From Pontibacterium sinense (GTDB taxonomy: Bacteria; Pseudomonadota; Gammaproteobacteria; Pseudomonadales; Balneatricaceae): a stretch of 64,000 bases of DNA. Each line of letters starts with the position of its first letter. Within the stretch, counting starts at the first letter, position 1. Made by a program: the position numbers and the translations under genes. Positions 27,874 to 36,651 of this stretch are shown here, piece after piece. The notes beneath the pieces were generated by a model. The model was not told where the DNA came from. It was given only the letters and a program-made list of their open reading frames with translations, and did no database searches. The stretch is from NCBI RefSeq assembly GCF_015209595.1, contig NZ_JADEYS010000007.1, positions 62,001-126,000 on the forward strand, given 5' to 3'.

Positions 27874-28614
27874 ATGAAAAAACTAATTATTGTCAGCACC
27901 CTGACCTCTTTGTTTGCCGCGTCAGCCGCTATGGCGGGTGATATGACCGTGGTAGGTGGTGTAGCAACCTTCGAATCACCGTATAAGAACTTTGATGATG
28001 ACACCGCCGTCTATCTGGATGCCCGCTACAAAGAGGGGGATTTCAGTATCGATGAACGGGGTCTCAACTACCGCGTGTTAGGTACAGATGACACGCCGCT
28101 GAATATCCATGCAACGCTGACCAGTGCGGGCGATGGCTACGATACAGATGACTCCACCGTCTTTACGGGTATGGATGAACGTGATGGCAGTTTGGATCTG
28201 GGTGTTAGCGCAGATTACACCCTGGGTGATGGTCAGGTGAAAGCAACGCTGGTGCATGACATTACCAACAATCATGAAGGTTTTGTGGCGGATGTGAACT
28301 ACAGCCATGACTTTGAACTGGATTACGGTCTGACCGTGGTGCCGCGTGCGGGTGTGGCGTATACCAGTGAAGACTACACCAACTATTACTTCGGTGTTCG
28401 TCAGAGTGAAGCAACCGGCAGTCGAGCTGCCTACAACGCCGACAGCGCTTTGAACCCGTATGTGGGCTACCGCATGACAATGCCACTGGCAGGTGCATGG
28501 AGTCTGGTACATGAAGCTGCGTATGTTTGGTTAGATGATGAAATCACCGATTCCTCTTTAGTTGATCGTGACAGCGCCTGGGTCGCAGCATTTGGTGTCG
28601 GTTACACCTTCTAA
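27874..28614 (+). CDS. MipA/OmpV-family outer-membrane protein
   Basis: 246 residues, start ATG 27874 with GAGGA 9 nt upstream (an earlier in-frame ATG at 27859 would overlap the ribosome site). Signal peptide MKKLIIVSTLTSLFAASAAMA, cleavage before GDMTV. The rest alternates polar and hydrophobic residues as in a beta barrel and ends in YTF. The pattern EDYTNYYFGVRQSEA and the GL-type strand before it are typical of MipA/OmpV proteins, which act as porins or scaffold proteins. The upstream palindrome suggests direct control by the preceding two-component system. Confidence 0.85.
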   Translation: MKKLIIVSTLTSLFAASAAMAGDMTVVGGVATFESPYKNFDDDTAVYLDARYKEGDFSIDERGLNYRVLGTDDTPLNIHATLTSAGDGYDTDDSTVFTGMDERDGSLDLGVSADYTLGDGQVKATLVHDITNNHEGFVADVNYSHDFELDYGLTVVPRAGVAYTSEDYTNYYFGVRQSEATGSRAAYNADSALNPYVGYRMTMPLAGAWSLVHEAAYVWLDDEITDSSLVDRDSAWVAAFGVGYTF

Positions 28615-28629
28615 TCAGATTTAGTTTTT

Positions 28630-28657
28630 GGCGCTCCGGAGATTCCAATGGAGCGCC
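28630..28657 (+). terminator. Hairpin after the MipA/OmpV gene
   Basis: GGCGCTCC (28630-28637) pairs with GGAGCGCC (28650-28657) around a 12-nt loop, 15 nt after the stop codon. The T-run is upstream rather than downstream, so termination efficiency is uncertain. Confidence 0.5.
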
Positions 28658-28728
28658 ACTCCCTCCGACTCGCTTATCTTTGCGTTCACCTTCCGGAATA
28701 CGATGAAGGGGTGACCGGAAGTGTCTTA

Positions 28729-28788
28729 GGGGGCAGGTTTATTGGGTTGATGGTCTCTCCAAGTATTTAAATCTGTCCCCGTTTTTTA
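28729..28788 (+). repeat. REP-like inverted repeat with T-rich tail
   Basis: GGGGGCAGGTTTA (28729-28741) faces TAAATCTGTCCCC (28768-28780). All 13 positions pair if two G-T wobbles are allowed. The AAATCTGTCCCC end resembles palindromes often seen beside RAYT-type transposase genes in gammaproteobacteria (from memory). A T-rich stretch follows (from 28782), so it may also stop transcription. No transposase is nearby. Confidence 0.5.
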
Positions 28789-28834
28789 TTTTCTATTTTT
28801 TATTTTCAAAAGTAAATTCAAGGATCGATAATCC

Positions 28835-29192
28835 ATGCACGTGATTAAACTGACCTCCATCGCAGCGATGGTGCTGTGTGCGGGCTGCAGTGCTGTCAAA
28901 GCCGTACCGGAAGCCAAAACTGTTTTTCTGGTCGAAGATAAACCGGCTCAAAGCTGCCAGTATCTGGGCGAAGCGATTGGCAGTCAGGGGCAACTTCCTA
29001 TCGGGTAACTTCACCGCCAGCGATAAATTGATGGAAGGGGCGCGCAACGACTTGCGCAACAAAGCCGTCGATATGGGGGGGAATACCGTGCATGTGCAGA
29101 ACATTACATTACATTACATTACATCATCCCAATCGGATGACGCTTTAGGAACCACCAACACGCTGGTGGTTGGGCACGTTTATCGTTGCTAG
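28835..29192 (+). pseudogene. DUF4156-type lipoprotein gene with a +1 frameshift
   Basis: The first frame from ATG 28835 encodes a lipoprotein signal (LCAGCS, lipid Cys near residue 18) and AKTVFLVEDKPAQSCQYLGEAIGSQG, then stops at 29006. The continuation lies one frame later: GNFLSGNFTASDKLMEGARNDLRNKAVDMGGNTVHVQN, ending at TAG 29192. Removing one G from GGGG at 28987-28990 joins both into a DUF4156-like protein of about 118 residues. The downstream half also contains a (ACATT) microsatellite at 29101-29124 and a G7 run at 29075-29081. It is either a real decaying or phase-variable gene or a sequencing error in the G run. Confidence 0.8.
29101..29124. repeat. Pentanucleotide microsatellite (ACATT), 4.8 units
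   Basis: Four full ACATT units plus ACAT stand in tandem inside the broken lipoprotein gene. In the frame that is conserved they read as NITLHYITS. A pentanucleotide unit changes the reading frame when gained or lost, the classical basis of slipped-strand phase variation. Confidence 0.85.
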
Positions 29193-29236
29193 TTCAAAGA
29201 CTGGAAGTGGCGGCTGAACGCCACTTCCAGTGCCGA

Positions 29237-32200
29237 TTATGGCGTGTCAGGTTTCGCCGCCCGATGCAGATGGACATCCAGCTGCGGGAAGGCGATCTCC
29301 AGCCCGGCATCTTTGAATTTCGCGGCGACCTTGGTGTTTACCCGATGCGTCATTTCCAGACGGTCGGCCATCGCGTTCACGTATAAGCGCAGTTCCAGAT
29401 TCAGTGTGCTGTCGGCAAAGGCTGTAAAGAAGGCTTCGGGTTTAGGGTCTTCCAATACCCGATCTTCCTCTGTGGCCGCTTCCAACAGCAGTCTGCGCGC
29501 CAGTTCCGTATCAGAGCCATAGGCAATGCCCACCGGAATCACAATACGGGTTACTGAATCGGTCAGTGACCAGTTGATCAGTTGCTGGGTAATAAAAGTC
29601 TTGTTGGGAATGATCACCTCTTTGCGGTCCCAGTCTACAATCGTTGTCGCGCGGATCTGAATACGGGTGACTGTGCCGGTCAGGTTATCAATGGTGACGG
29701 TATCGCCGATACGCACCGGTTTCTCAAACAATATGATCAGACCGGATACAAAGTTCGCCACAATCTCCTGCAAACCAAAGCCTAGTCCGACACCCAGTGC
29801 CGCTACCAGCCACTGCAGTTTCCCCCATTCCAGCCCGAAGTTGGAAAACGCGCCCAATATCCCGACCAGAATCAGCATGTATTTAATGAGTGAGCTGATG
29901 GCGTAACCGGTGCCGGGTGTCAGATCCAGGTTGCGCAGGATCAATAGCTCCAGGAGTCCTGGCAGGTTGTATGCTGCGAGTAAACTGAGGCTGAGAATCA
30001 CCACGCCAAAGAGGAGCGATTTCAGGGTAATATGGCGGGTCACTTCGCCATCATCAGATAGCGTGCTCCACAACTCTACGTTGTCCAATGCGCCGAAGAA
30101 CGGCAGGAAACCACCGAGAAATCCCCAAAGCATTCCCACCAACATCACCAGCGTAGCGGTTTTTAGCAGGGTGCGTGAGTGATCAGAGATCGTTTGTAAG
30201 TTCAGATAGTTCGTTTCAAGAGGCGGTTCATCCTCCTGCTTTTCCCGTGCGGCCAGGATTTCAGCACGGCGTGCTTTCACCCGGTCAAACTCCAGGCGAC
30301 GTTCTGAGATCAGGACCAAACGCATGCCCAGCTTGTAGAACACGATGACCGATAACAGCACCATCAACGTTTGTAGGACCGCATAGATCATGAAGTTGAC
30401 GGTGAAGGTATATCCGGCGGCGGTCATGGCCAGCATTGATACGTTAAACAGTACTAATGCGGACAACCATAATTCGGCGCGGGACCACCAACTGATAGAT
30501 TCAGTCAGTTGGTTGAGCTGCAGTTTAACCCGCCACAGACTGCTCCAAAGCAGAACGATGATGGTGATCAGCGCTAACATGACCAGACGCACAAGCCCCG
30601 AACGCATCTCGTCTGAATCAATATTCCACAGATAGATTTGGAACAATAATAGCGGCAGGCAGGCCAGATAGAGTATGGCCAGACGCTGGCGTAAGGCCCG
30701 AGTTAGTTTTTCACTCATGTTGAAGTGAGCGGCAAACAGGCCATGGGGCGTTTTCAGCCAGTTTCGCAAGCTGTGTATCACCCAGGTACTGATCGCTGCT
30801 ACCACACTGAGTGTGGTCCAGGTTTCCGCATCCGGGTGAGCTGGGTTAATCAGGCTGCGGCCTGCCAACCAAAGCGTCATTGGCAGCGGTAACGCCGTCG
30901 CGACCGATAGCACCATCGTTTGTACACTGTGGTGAAAGCGATCATGAATCACATTCCCTATCTGCTGTCCCCACTGTTCCCGGTGCTGGCGATGATAGTG
31001 GCTCAACCAGCTGAAGCCCAATACCGCGAACAGCAGCAGTAGCGCCCTTAAGAAGGTGGAATCATCAGCTCTGAATAGCGGTTGAGATTGCTCCGCATTC
31101 CAGTGCTTGATCAGCTGCCCGGCGGAGATGAACAGTTCTTTTGGCCAATCCAGATTGATGGGGTTAGAGACCGGATTCCAGAGTAGCTGCTTGGTCAGCA
31201 GGTCGCTGTTACTTTCAATATGTTGATTGATCTGCTTTTCGGTACTCAGGGTTTGATTAAGGATACCGATCAGCTGTTTATGTGCATCGGTCAGTCGGAT
31301 TATGAGTCGCTCTCGGTCATTCAGTAGATCTCGATACAGGGATTGTTCCTTGTCGTTGAGATCCGTCGAAATGGATGTTGGAGGCTGACCTTGCAGGCTG
31401 GTGGTTTCTGTTTGCTTCTGTTCCAGCAGGGTGTTTTCAAGTCGTAACAGGTTAATCGCGTTGGCGGTGAGCCGTGTATCAACGGGTTCCCGATTACGGA
31501 AGATAAAGCGACGTTGCTCAGGACTGACGTGGCTGACTTCCAGTTCCAGCTGCTGCGCGATCGAGCGGAATGTACTGCTGAGCGTGCTTAAACGTTGTTG
31601 TATCAGCAGACGCTTAGTATCGGCTTGTTCTATCTGGCTGAGAAGGCCGCGCAGTTCAGTTGAGAGTTGCTGGTTTTCGCTATAGGCATTGGCGAGGAAT
31701 GGATTGACCTGAATATCGGACAGATCACTTTCCAGCTCTTGCAGCGTTTTTTCGGCTTCGCTGCGTTGGCGCTCCTGTTTGTATTCACGCAGCTGATCCA
31801 ACAAGGCTGACTGCTGAGCGTGCTCGTTCTTGAGTTGCTGCCATGTTAAACGGGCAATCTCAGCCCGGCGCGGCAATACCAGCAGTTCCAGTTCCAGAAC
31901 CTGTACCCGTAATCGCCGCTCGGCAAAGCTAGCGCTCTGTAATTGCTGGAGCAGATCACTATTTTCGCCGCTGGTACTGCTATCCGAGACATCCAGTTTC
32001 AGACTGGTGAGTTCTTCACGGATACTCTGCTGTCGTTGTTCTGCCTGGGTTTCTGCCTGACGTTGCAAAGCCTGATCGCGTTCGACTTCAAGTAAGCGGG
32101 TGTTGATCGATGTGAGTTTCTGATCCAGCTGTTCGTCACTCAGGCGTTCCGGGTGGCGGAGCGTTGCTTCTTTCAGACCCTTATCAAGCACCGTTTCCAG

Positions 32201-32479
32201 CGCTTTGATCGTTGCAGGCTGGTGGTCGATCTCCTGTTGTAGATCGCGTATCTGCTGATGCAGTTGCTGCTGGCTTTGCAGGGCTGCCAGTGTTTTCTGA
32301 AGTAGCTGGCGACGGTTACGATCGGTTACCGTATCGGTATCGCTCTCCGCGAACTGCTCAATCTGTTGTTGCAGCTGTTTGATATCTTCCTGCGTATCGG
32401 CGCGGGCCACCGAGGTCAGTGAAAATAGTGTGATCAGGGTAAAAAACAGTGCCAGTAACTGGACAGAAAACCGTGGCAT
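29237..32479 (-). CDS. mscK: MscK/KefA-type mechanosensitive channel
   Basis: Opens under membrane tension to release ions during osmotic downshock. 1080 residues, as usual for MscK. Signal peptide with cleavage near VARADT (about 28), a long periplasmic region rich in Gln/Leu coiled coils (about 30-470), many membrane helices (about 480-880), and the C-terminal MscS domain (about 880-1080). The pore-lining helix and following loop are clear: LGVGLGFGLQEIVANFVSGLIILFEKP and IGDTVTIDNLTGTV. Start ATG 32479 with GAGGA upstream. Divergent from hypF with a 201-bp promoter region between; no functional link to the hydrogenase is implied. Confidence 0.95.
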   Translation of the reverse strand: MPRFSVQLLALFFTLITLFSLTSVARADTQEDIKQLQQQIEQFAESDTDTVTDRNRRQLLQKTLAALQSQQQLHQQIRDLQQEIDHQPATIKALETVLDKGLKEATLRHPERLSDEQLDQKLTSINTRLLEVERDQALQRQAETQAEQRQQSIREELTSLKLDVSDSSTSGENSDLLQQLQSASFAERRLRVQVLELELLVLPRRAEIARLTWQQLKNEHAQQSALLDQLREYKQERQRSEAEKTLQELESDLSDIQVNPFLANAYSENQQLSTELRGLLSQIEQADTKRLLIQQRLSTLSSTFRSIAQQLELEVSHVSPEQRRFIFRNREPVDTRLTANAINLLRLENTLLEQKQTETTSLQGQPPTSISTDLNDKEQSLYRDLLNDRERLIIRLTDAHKQLIGILNQTLSTEKQINQHIESNSDLLTKQLLWNPVSNPINLDWPKELFISAGQLIKHWNAEQSQPLFRADDSTFLRALLLLFAVLGFSWLSHYHRQHREQWGQQIGNVIHDRFHHSVQTMVLSVATALPLPMTLWLAGRSLINPAHPDAETWTTLSVVAAISTWVIHSLRNWLKTPHGLFAAHFNMSEKLTRALRQRLAILYLACLPLLLFQIYLWNIDSDEMRSGLVRLVMLALITIIVLLWSSLWRVKLQLNQLTESISWWSRAELWLSALVLFNVSMLAMTAAGYTFTVNFMIYAVLQTLMVLLSVIVFYKLGMRLVLISERRLEFDRVKARRAEILAAREKQEDEPPLETNYLNLQTISDHSRTLLKTATLVMLVGMLWGFLGGFLPFFGALDNVELWSTLSDDGEVTRHITLKSLLFGVVILSLSLLAAYNLPGLLELLILRNLDLTPGTGYAISSLIKYMLILVGILGAFSNFGLEWGKLQWLVAALGVGLGFGLQEIVANFVSGLIILFEKPVRIGDTVTIDNLTGTVTRIQIRATTIVDWDRKEVIIPNKTFITQQLINWSLTDSVTRIVIPVGIAYGSDTELARRLLLEAATEEDRVLEDPKPEAFFTAFADSTLNLELRLYVNAMADRLEMTHRVNTKVAAKFKDAGLEIAFPQLDVHLHRAAKPDTP

Positions 32480-32680
32480 CGGTGGTCCTCAAAGCTAGGT
32501 GGTAAGGCTGTCATTAACTATATGCAGAAAGTCCGCAAAGGGACATATCAGATCTGCGCAGCATCGTCCCTGTGACTCGGAGAACGCAAAAAAACTCCCC
32601 CCCGTTAGAAATTCATGCTCTGATAGTTCGATACAGCTCTAATCAGCAGATCGGTTCTACAACGGGAAGTAACAGGTAAC

Positions 32681-35005
32681 ATGAAGACTCAGCATAACGG
32701 CGTTCGGCTCAGCATTCACGGTTTGGTACAAGGTGTGGGGTTTCGTCCGTTTGTCTGGCGTCTGGCGCAGCAGCTGAAGTTAAATGGCTGTGTGTATAAC
32801 GATGCCAGTGGTGTCAAAGTTGAGCTGTTAGCTGATGCGCAGCAGCGGGCGCTGTTTATTGACAGGTTGTATGCTGAACTGCCGCCGTTGGCCCGAATTG
32901 ATGGTGTGGATAGCAGATCGGCGGACCTGCCGGACTTCTGCGGTTTTGAGATTGTGCAAACCCAGCAGGGGGCAGTGAGCACTGGCTGCGCTCCTGATGC
33001 TGCCACGTGTCCACAGTGCCGTCAGGAACTGTTTGATCCCGGTAATCGTCGTTTCCGATATCCTTTTATCAACTGCACACACTGTGGACCCCGCCTGAGT
33101 ATTATCCGTCAGATTCCCTATGACCGGGCGTCAACAACGATGGCCCAGTTTGAGCAGTGTCCTCAGTGTCTGGTGGAATACCAAAATCCTGCAGATCGGC
33201 GTTTTCATGCACAGCCCAATGCGTGCGCTACCTGCGGACCGCAGGCATGGCTGGAGGATCATACCGGTACTCAGATAACGACGGATGATCCGTTTCATAC
33301 GCTGGCCCGGGCGCTGAACGATGGCAAAATTATTGCGATTAAGGGGCTGGGTGGTTTTCACCTGGCATGTGATGCAAGCAACCCAGTCGCGGTGACAGAG
33401 TTACGTCGGCGTAAACATCGCCCCGATAAAGCCTTTGCGCTGATGGGACGTGATCTTGAGGTGATAGGGCAGTATGCGGCGGTGGACGATACTGCAGCTG
33501 AATTGCTTCAGAGTTGTGATGCGCCTGTTGTGCTGATGGATGCGGTTACAACTAACTGCCCACGTCTGGCGGACACTGTTGCCCCCGGTCAGTATCAATT
33601 GGGATTTATGCTGCCTTACACCCCGGTGCATCTGCTGTTGATGGAAACGCAGTCACAACCGTTAGTGATGACCAGCGGTAACCGAGCCGGTGCACCGCAG
33701 GCGATGAGCAATGAAGACGCGCGCGAGCAGCTCAATGAGATCGCTGATCTGTTTCTGATGCATGACCGCCCGATTCAAAACCGGGTGGACGATTCTGTGG
33801 TACGCCAAATAGACGGGCACAGTCACTGCTTGCGCCGTGCAAGAGGGTACGCGCCGACGTCACTCGCGTTGCCAGCGGGCTTTGAATCCGCCGCCGATCT
33901 GGTTGCCTTGGGGGCGGAGCTAAAAAACACCCTCTGTCTGCTGCAATCCGGTCGTGCCATTGTGACTCAGCATCTGGGGGATCTGGAAGATGCCCGAACC
34001 TATGAGCAATACCAGCGTACCTTGAGCCTCTATCAAAACCTGTATCAACATCAAACTTCACTGTATGCCTGCGATCTGCATCCGGAATATTTATCCAGCA
34101 AACTGGGGGAGCAGATCGAGGAGCAGGGCAATCATCTGATTAAAGTGCAGCATCATCACGCTCATCTGGCTGCCTGTCTGGGTGAAAACGGCTATCCGCT
34201 TGAGGGTGATGCGGTATTGGGAATCTGTCTCGACGGTACCGGCTTCGGTTTGGACGACACATTGTGGGGAGGCGAGTTTTTACTCGGTGGTTATCAACGG
34301 ATAGAGCGCGTGGCCCATCTCAGACCGTTTCCGTTAGTCGGCGGAGTGCAGGCGATACGTGAGCCTTGGCGATGCCTCTACGCACAGGTGAAACAGGCTC
34401 AGCCTGAAATAACACACGATCAATTGGTGGCAATATTTCCTATGCTGGTGGATAAGCCCTGCGCAACGCTGGACAAAATGATTGAGAAAAGACTTAACTG
34501 TCCAATCACCAGTTCTGCGGGGCGTTTATTTGACGCAGTGGCCGCAGCGCTCGGATGCCATGCTGAACGCATATCTTACGAAGGGCAGGCCGCCATCGAG
34601 CTGGAAACTTTGGCCCGACAGGGCAATCCCGATTCAATCCCTTATTCGCTGACACTTGATCGGTCTGCAAATCAGATTGATCCAGCCTCTTTTTGGCTGC
34701 AGTTATTGCAGGATCTGAACGAAGGCACGCGCACCTGCGCAGATATGGCGTATGCTTTCCATAAAGGATTTGCCAATGCCGTGGTTGGGCAGGTTTTGAA
34801 CCTGCGTGAACAGCACACCTTTAGCGCCGTTGCGCTCAGCGGAGGCGTAATGCAAAACGGTTTATTGTTCAGTGACTTGCATCAGCAATTGACCGCAGCC
34901 GGGCTTGAAGTGATGACCCATCAGAGACTACCGTCCAATGATGGCGGTATCGCCTTTGGTCAGGCATTAGTCGCTGCTGCACAACAGGGAACACAGGTGC
35001 GATAA
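32681..35005 (+). CDS. hypF: HypF carbamoyltransferase for hydrogenase cyanide ligands
   Basis: Uses carbamoyl phosphate and ATP to carbamoylate the C-terminal Cys of HypE, the source of the CN ligands of the NiFe site. 774 residues with all expected domains: acylphosphatase (about 8-95; GLVQGVGFRPFVWRL), two zinc fingers (about 108-190; CPQCRQEL, CTHCGPR, CPQCLVEY, CATCGPQ), YrdC-like domain (about 200-385; IIAIKGLGGFHLACDA, MTSGNRAGAPQ) and Kae1-like domain (about 395-770; VQHHHAHLAACLGENG metal ligands, GVMQNGLLF). AGGT precedes the ATG. It is separate from the other hyp genes at 61-64 kb but complete and probably serves both HupSL and HupUV. Confidence 0.97.
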   Translation: MKTQHNGVRLSIHGLVQGVGFRPFVWRLAQQLKLNGCVYNDASGVKVELLADAQQRALFIDRLYAELPPLARIDGVDSRSADLPDFCGFEIVQTQQGAVSTGCAPDAATCPQCRQELFDPGNRRFRYPFINCTHCGPRLSIIRQIPYDRASTTMAQFEQCPQCLVEYQNPADRRFHAQPNACATCGPQAWLEDHTGTQITTDDPFHTLARALNDGKIIAIKGLGGFHLACDASNPVAVTELRRRKHRPDKAFALMGRDLEVIGQYAAVDDTAAELLQSCDAPVVLMDAVTTNCPRLADTVAPGQYQLGFMLPYTPVHLLLMETQSQPLVMTSGNRAGAPQAMSNEDAREQLNEIADLFLMHDRPIQNRVDDSVVRQIDGHSHCLRRARGYAPTSLALPAGFESAADLVALGAELKNTLCLLQSGRAIVTQHLGDLEDARTYEQYQRTLSLYQNLYQHQTSLYACDLHPEYLSSKLGEQIEEQGNHLIKVQHHHAHLAACLGENGYPLEGDAVLGICLDGTGFGLDDTLWGGEFLLGGYQRIERVAHLRPFPLVGGVQAIREPWRCLYAQVKQAQPEITHDQLVAIFPMLVDKPCATLDKMIEKRLNCPITSSAGRLFDAVAAALGCHAERISYEGQAAIELETLARQGNPDSIPYSLTLDRSANQIDPASFWLQLLQDLNEGTRTCADMAYAFHKGFANAVVGQVLNLREQHTFSAVALSGGVMQNGLLFSDLHQQLTAAGLEVMTHQRLPSNDGGIAFGQALVAAAQQGTQVR

Positions 35006-35085
35006 GTTATGGTAATGTCCACATCTGGACGATGCCAATTGATAGGCAGCAGTCTTTATTAGTAAAAAAGTAAACAGGAGTATAT

Positions 35086-35391
35086 ATGGCAGGCTCTCCT
35101 AGAGGCCGGGGAAGAGGCGGATATAAGAACGCCAATCCGAAGCTAGTCGGTCGGGGAATTTTGGAAAGTGTGGCAACCACCGGACCTTTTAATGATTGGG
35201 TTGGGATGCCGCAATATTACATCCACATGCTGACGGTTGATGCTCAGGAATACAGTTATCAGTCACTTGATAAAACAGTGGAAATTGAGCTGGGTAAAAA
35301 AGTGACGTTCCGTTACAGAGAGACGGCTAAAGGCCAGATTGTTGATAAAAATTCTCTTGGGGTCGTGATTGACCCGAGTGAACTGATGTAA
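35086..35391 (+). CDS. Small basic protein of unknown function after hypF
   Basis: 101 residues, ATG 35086 with AGGAG 6 nt upstream and an AT-rich stretch before it. The N-terminus is an RG-rich tail (SPRGRGRGGYKN), the kind found in nucleic-acid-binding proteins. The rest looks beta-rich (YYIHMLTVDAQ, KTVEIELGKKVTFRYRETAKGQ, GVVIDPSELM) and may form an OB-like or SH3-like barrel. I do not recognise the family. It follows hypF by 80 nt in the same direction and is closed by a strong hairpin. No metal-binding cluster of Cys/His is seen, so a role in hydrogenase assembly is not supported by sequence. Confidence 0.75.
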   Translation: MAGSPRGRGRGGYKNANPKLVGRGILESVATTGPFNDWVGMPQYYIHMLTVDAQEYSYQSLDKTVEIELGKKVTFRYRETAKGQIVDKNSLGVVIDPSELM

Positions 35392-35414
35392 ACGGAATCA
35401 ACGTTTACAGTAAC

Positions 35415-35457
35415 CAACTCATTTACCGTTTGCCCGCCCAGGCAGGTAAGTGAGTTG
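35415..35457. repeat. Hairpin repeat, copy 1 (also likely terminator)
   Basis: CAACTCATTTACC and GGTAAGTGAGTTG form a 13-bp stem (one G-T pair) around GTTTGCCCGCCCAGGCA, which itself forms TGCC/GGCA. It stands between the convergent ends of the small protein gene and the LysR gene. A sequence alike at 32 of 43 positions occurs at 41711-41753, with paired base changes in the stem. Confidence 0.75.
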
Positions 35458-35512
35458 GCTTTCAGATTGTTCTGCTCAGTCTCATAGAGTGTTTCAATTG
35501 AGCGCTCATCTT

Positions 35513-36454
35513 CTAATAGGGCGGTGCGTCTTCCGCATCGTGATGCAGTTCCCCAATGGTCTGTAAAAACAGCTCCTTCGCCCGGTTGGGTTGAGTGGAT
35601 TTTTTGCTAATAACCGCAACCCCCAACAGAAACTGTTTGGTCTCCTTCGCAACCGCTTTGAGTTGTCCTTTCTCCACATACGGCTTGGCGATCTCCTCCG
35701 GGAGGAAGCTGATAAAGCAGCCAGACAGCAGCAGTGCAATACGGGCTTCATAAAAGTATGACACGCCGCCAAGGTTCATCTGAGATAACTGCTGATAGAC
35801 TTCCTCGTGAGGCTTCAGGCCCGCATGAATTAACTTATGTTGATTGACCATCTCATCGGTTATCTCGTTTTCGGGCACCTCGAATAAAGGGTGTTCCTCG
35901 CCACAGTAAACATAATGTACATCGGTAAACAGGTGGATGTAGTTCAGACCTTCTAAACGGCGATGATAGGGGATAATGGCCACATCCAGATGGTTGTTCA
36001 GCACCATCTTTTCCATGGCGGTCATATGTTCCACTTCAATCAGCAGCTCCACATCAGGTGCCTGCCGGTGAAATTGTTGGAATATCTTTGGCAGCATGCA
36101 ACGTTCATCGATACTGAGCCAGTCGCTAAATGCGATGCGCAGTTGCCCGGACGGACTGGTACTCAGGTTGTTGATAGTATTTCTGAACTGATCAAGCTGA
36201 CTTAACAATAGCGTGATCTGGTCGTAGATAACGGCACCTTCTTCCGTCAATGCAAAGCCGCCACGTCCCCGCTTGCACAACTTCATATTGAGACGAGATT
36301 CCAGATTGGCGATGTGATTGCTGATCGTGGGACGGCTGATATTGAGCTCAGTTTCTGCGGCGGAAAACCCCTCGCATTCCACCACTGTCTTAAAGACCTT
36401 TAACTGCTTAATTTCGAAATCGCCCAGTTGTCCTAGTGCTTTTGTTGCCATCAT
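35513..36454 (-). CDS. LysR-family regulator of the TRAP transporter
   Basis: 313 residues with an N-terminal winged helix-turn-helix (about 12-75; FKTVVECEGFSAAETELNISRPTISNHIANLESRL) and a C-terminal periplasmic-binding-like effector domain (about 100-305; GQLRIAFSD, LDVAIIPYHRRLEGL). Start ATG 36454 or 36451 after AGGTCTCG. It is transcribed away from the TRAP transporter operon, sharing a 197-bp region that contains a 7-bp inverted repeat. Control of that operon by the transported compound or a derivative is the natural reading. Confidence 0.92.
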   Translation of the reverse strand: MMATKALGQLGDFEIKQLKVFKTVVECEGFSAAETELNISRPTISNHIANLESRLNMKLCKRGRGGFALTEEGAVIYDQITLLLSQLDQFRNTINNLSTSPSGQLRIAFSDWLSIDERCMLPKIFQQFHRQAPDVELLIEVEHMTAMEKMVLNNHLDVAIIPYHRRLEGLNYIHLFTDVHYVYCGEEHPLFEVPENEITDEMVNQHKLIHAGLKPHEEVYQQLSQMNLGGVSYFYEARIALLLSGCFISFLPEEIAKPYVEKGQLKAVAKETKQFLLGVAVISKKSTQPNRAKELFLQTIGELHHDAEDAPPY

Positions 36455-36531
36455 CGAGACCTGTAAATACTTCTGTCAGAGTCAAAATTATAGGTACTTA
36501 TGTTTGGAAATATATATCTAATGCTGTCGTT

Positions 36532-36557
36532 ACGTAAAATTTGACGAACCTTTACGT
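36532..36557. promoter_or_regulatory. Inverted repeat in the LysR/TRAP divergent promoter region
   Basis: ACGTAAA (36532-36538) and TTTACGT (36551-36557) are perfect reverse complements 12 nt apart. The layout lies between the divergent LysR and dctP-type genes, as expected for an operator, but is longer spaced than the T-N11-A core typical of LysR proteins. Confidence 0.4.
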
Positions 36558-36651
36558 CGAGAGCACAAGATTTAACCAGAAAGGGAGATTTGGGAAGGTA
36601 GGCGGACACAATCAAAGTCTTCCATTAGTTGATGTACCACAAGGGTGAGAT

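Noticed and set aside
35415-35457. Integron attC site
   Set aside because: The outer ends do not fit the RYYYAAC / GTTRRRY core sequences, and there is no integrase or cassette array.
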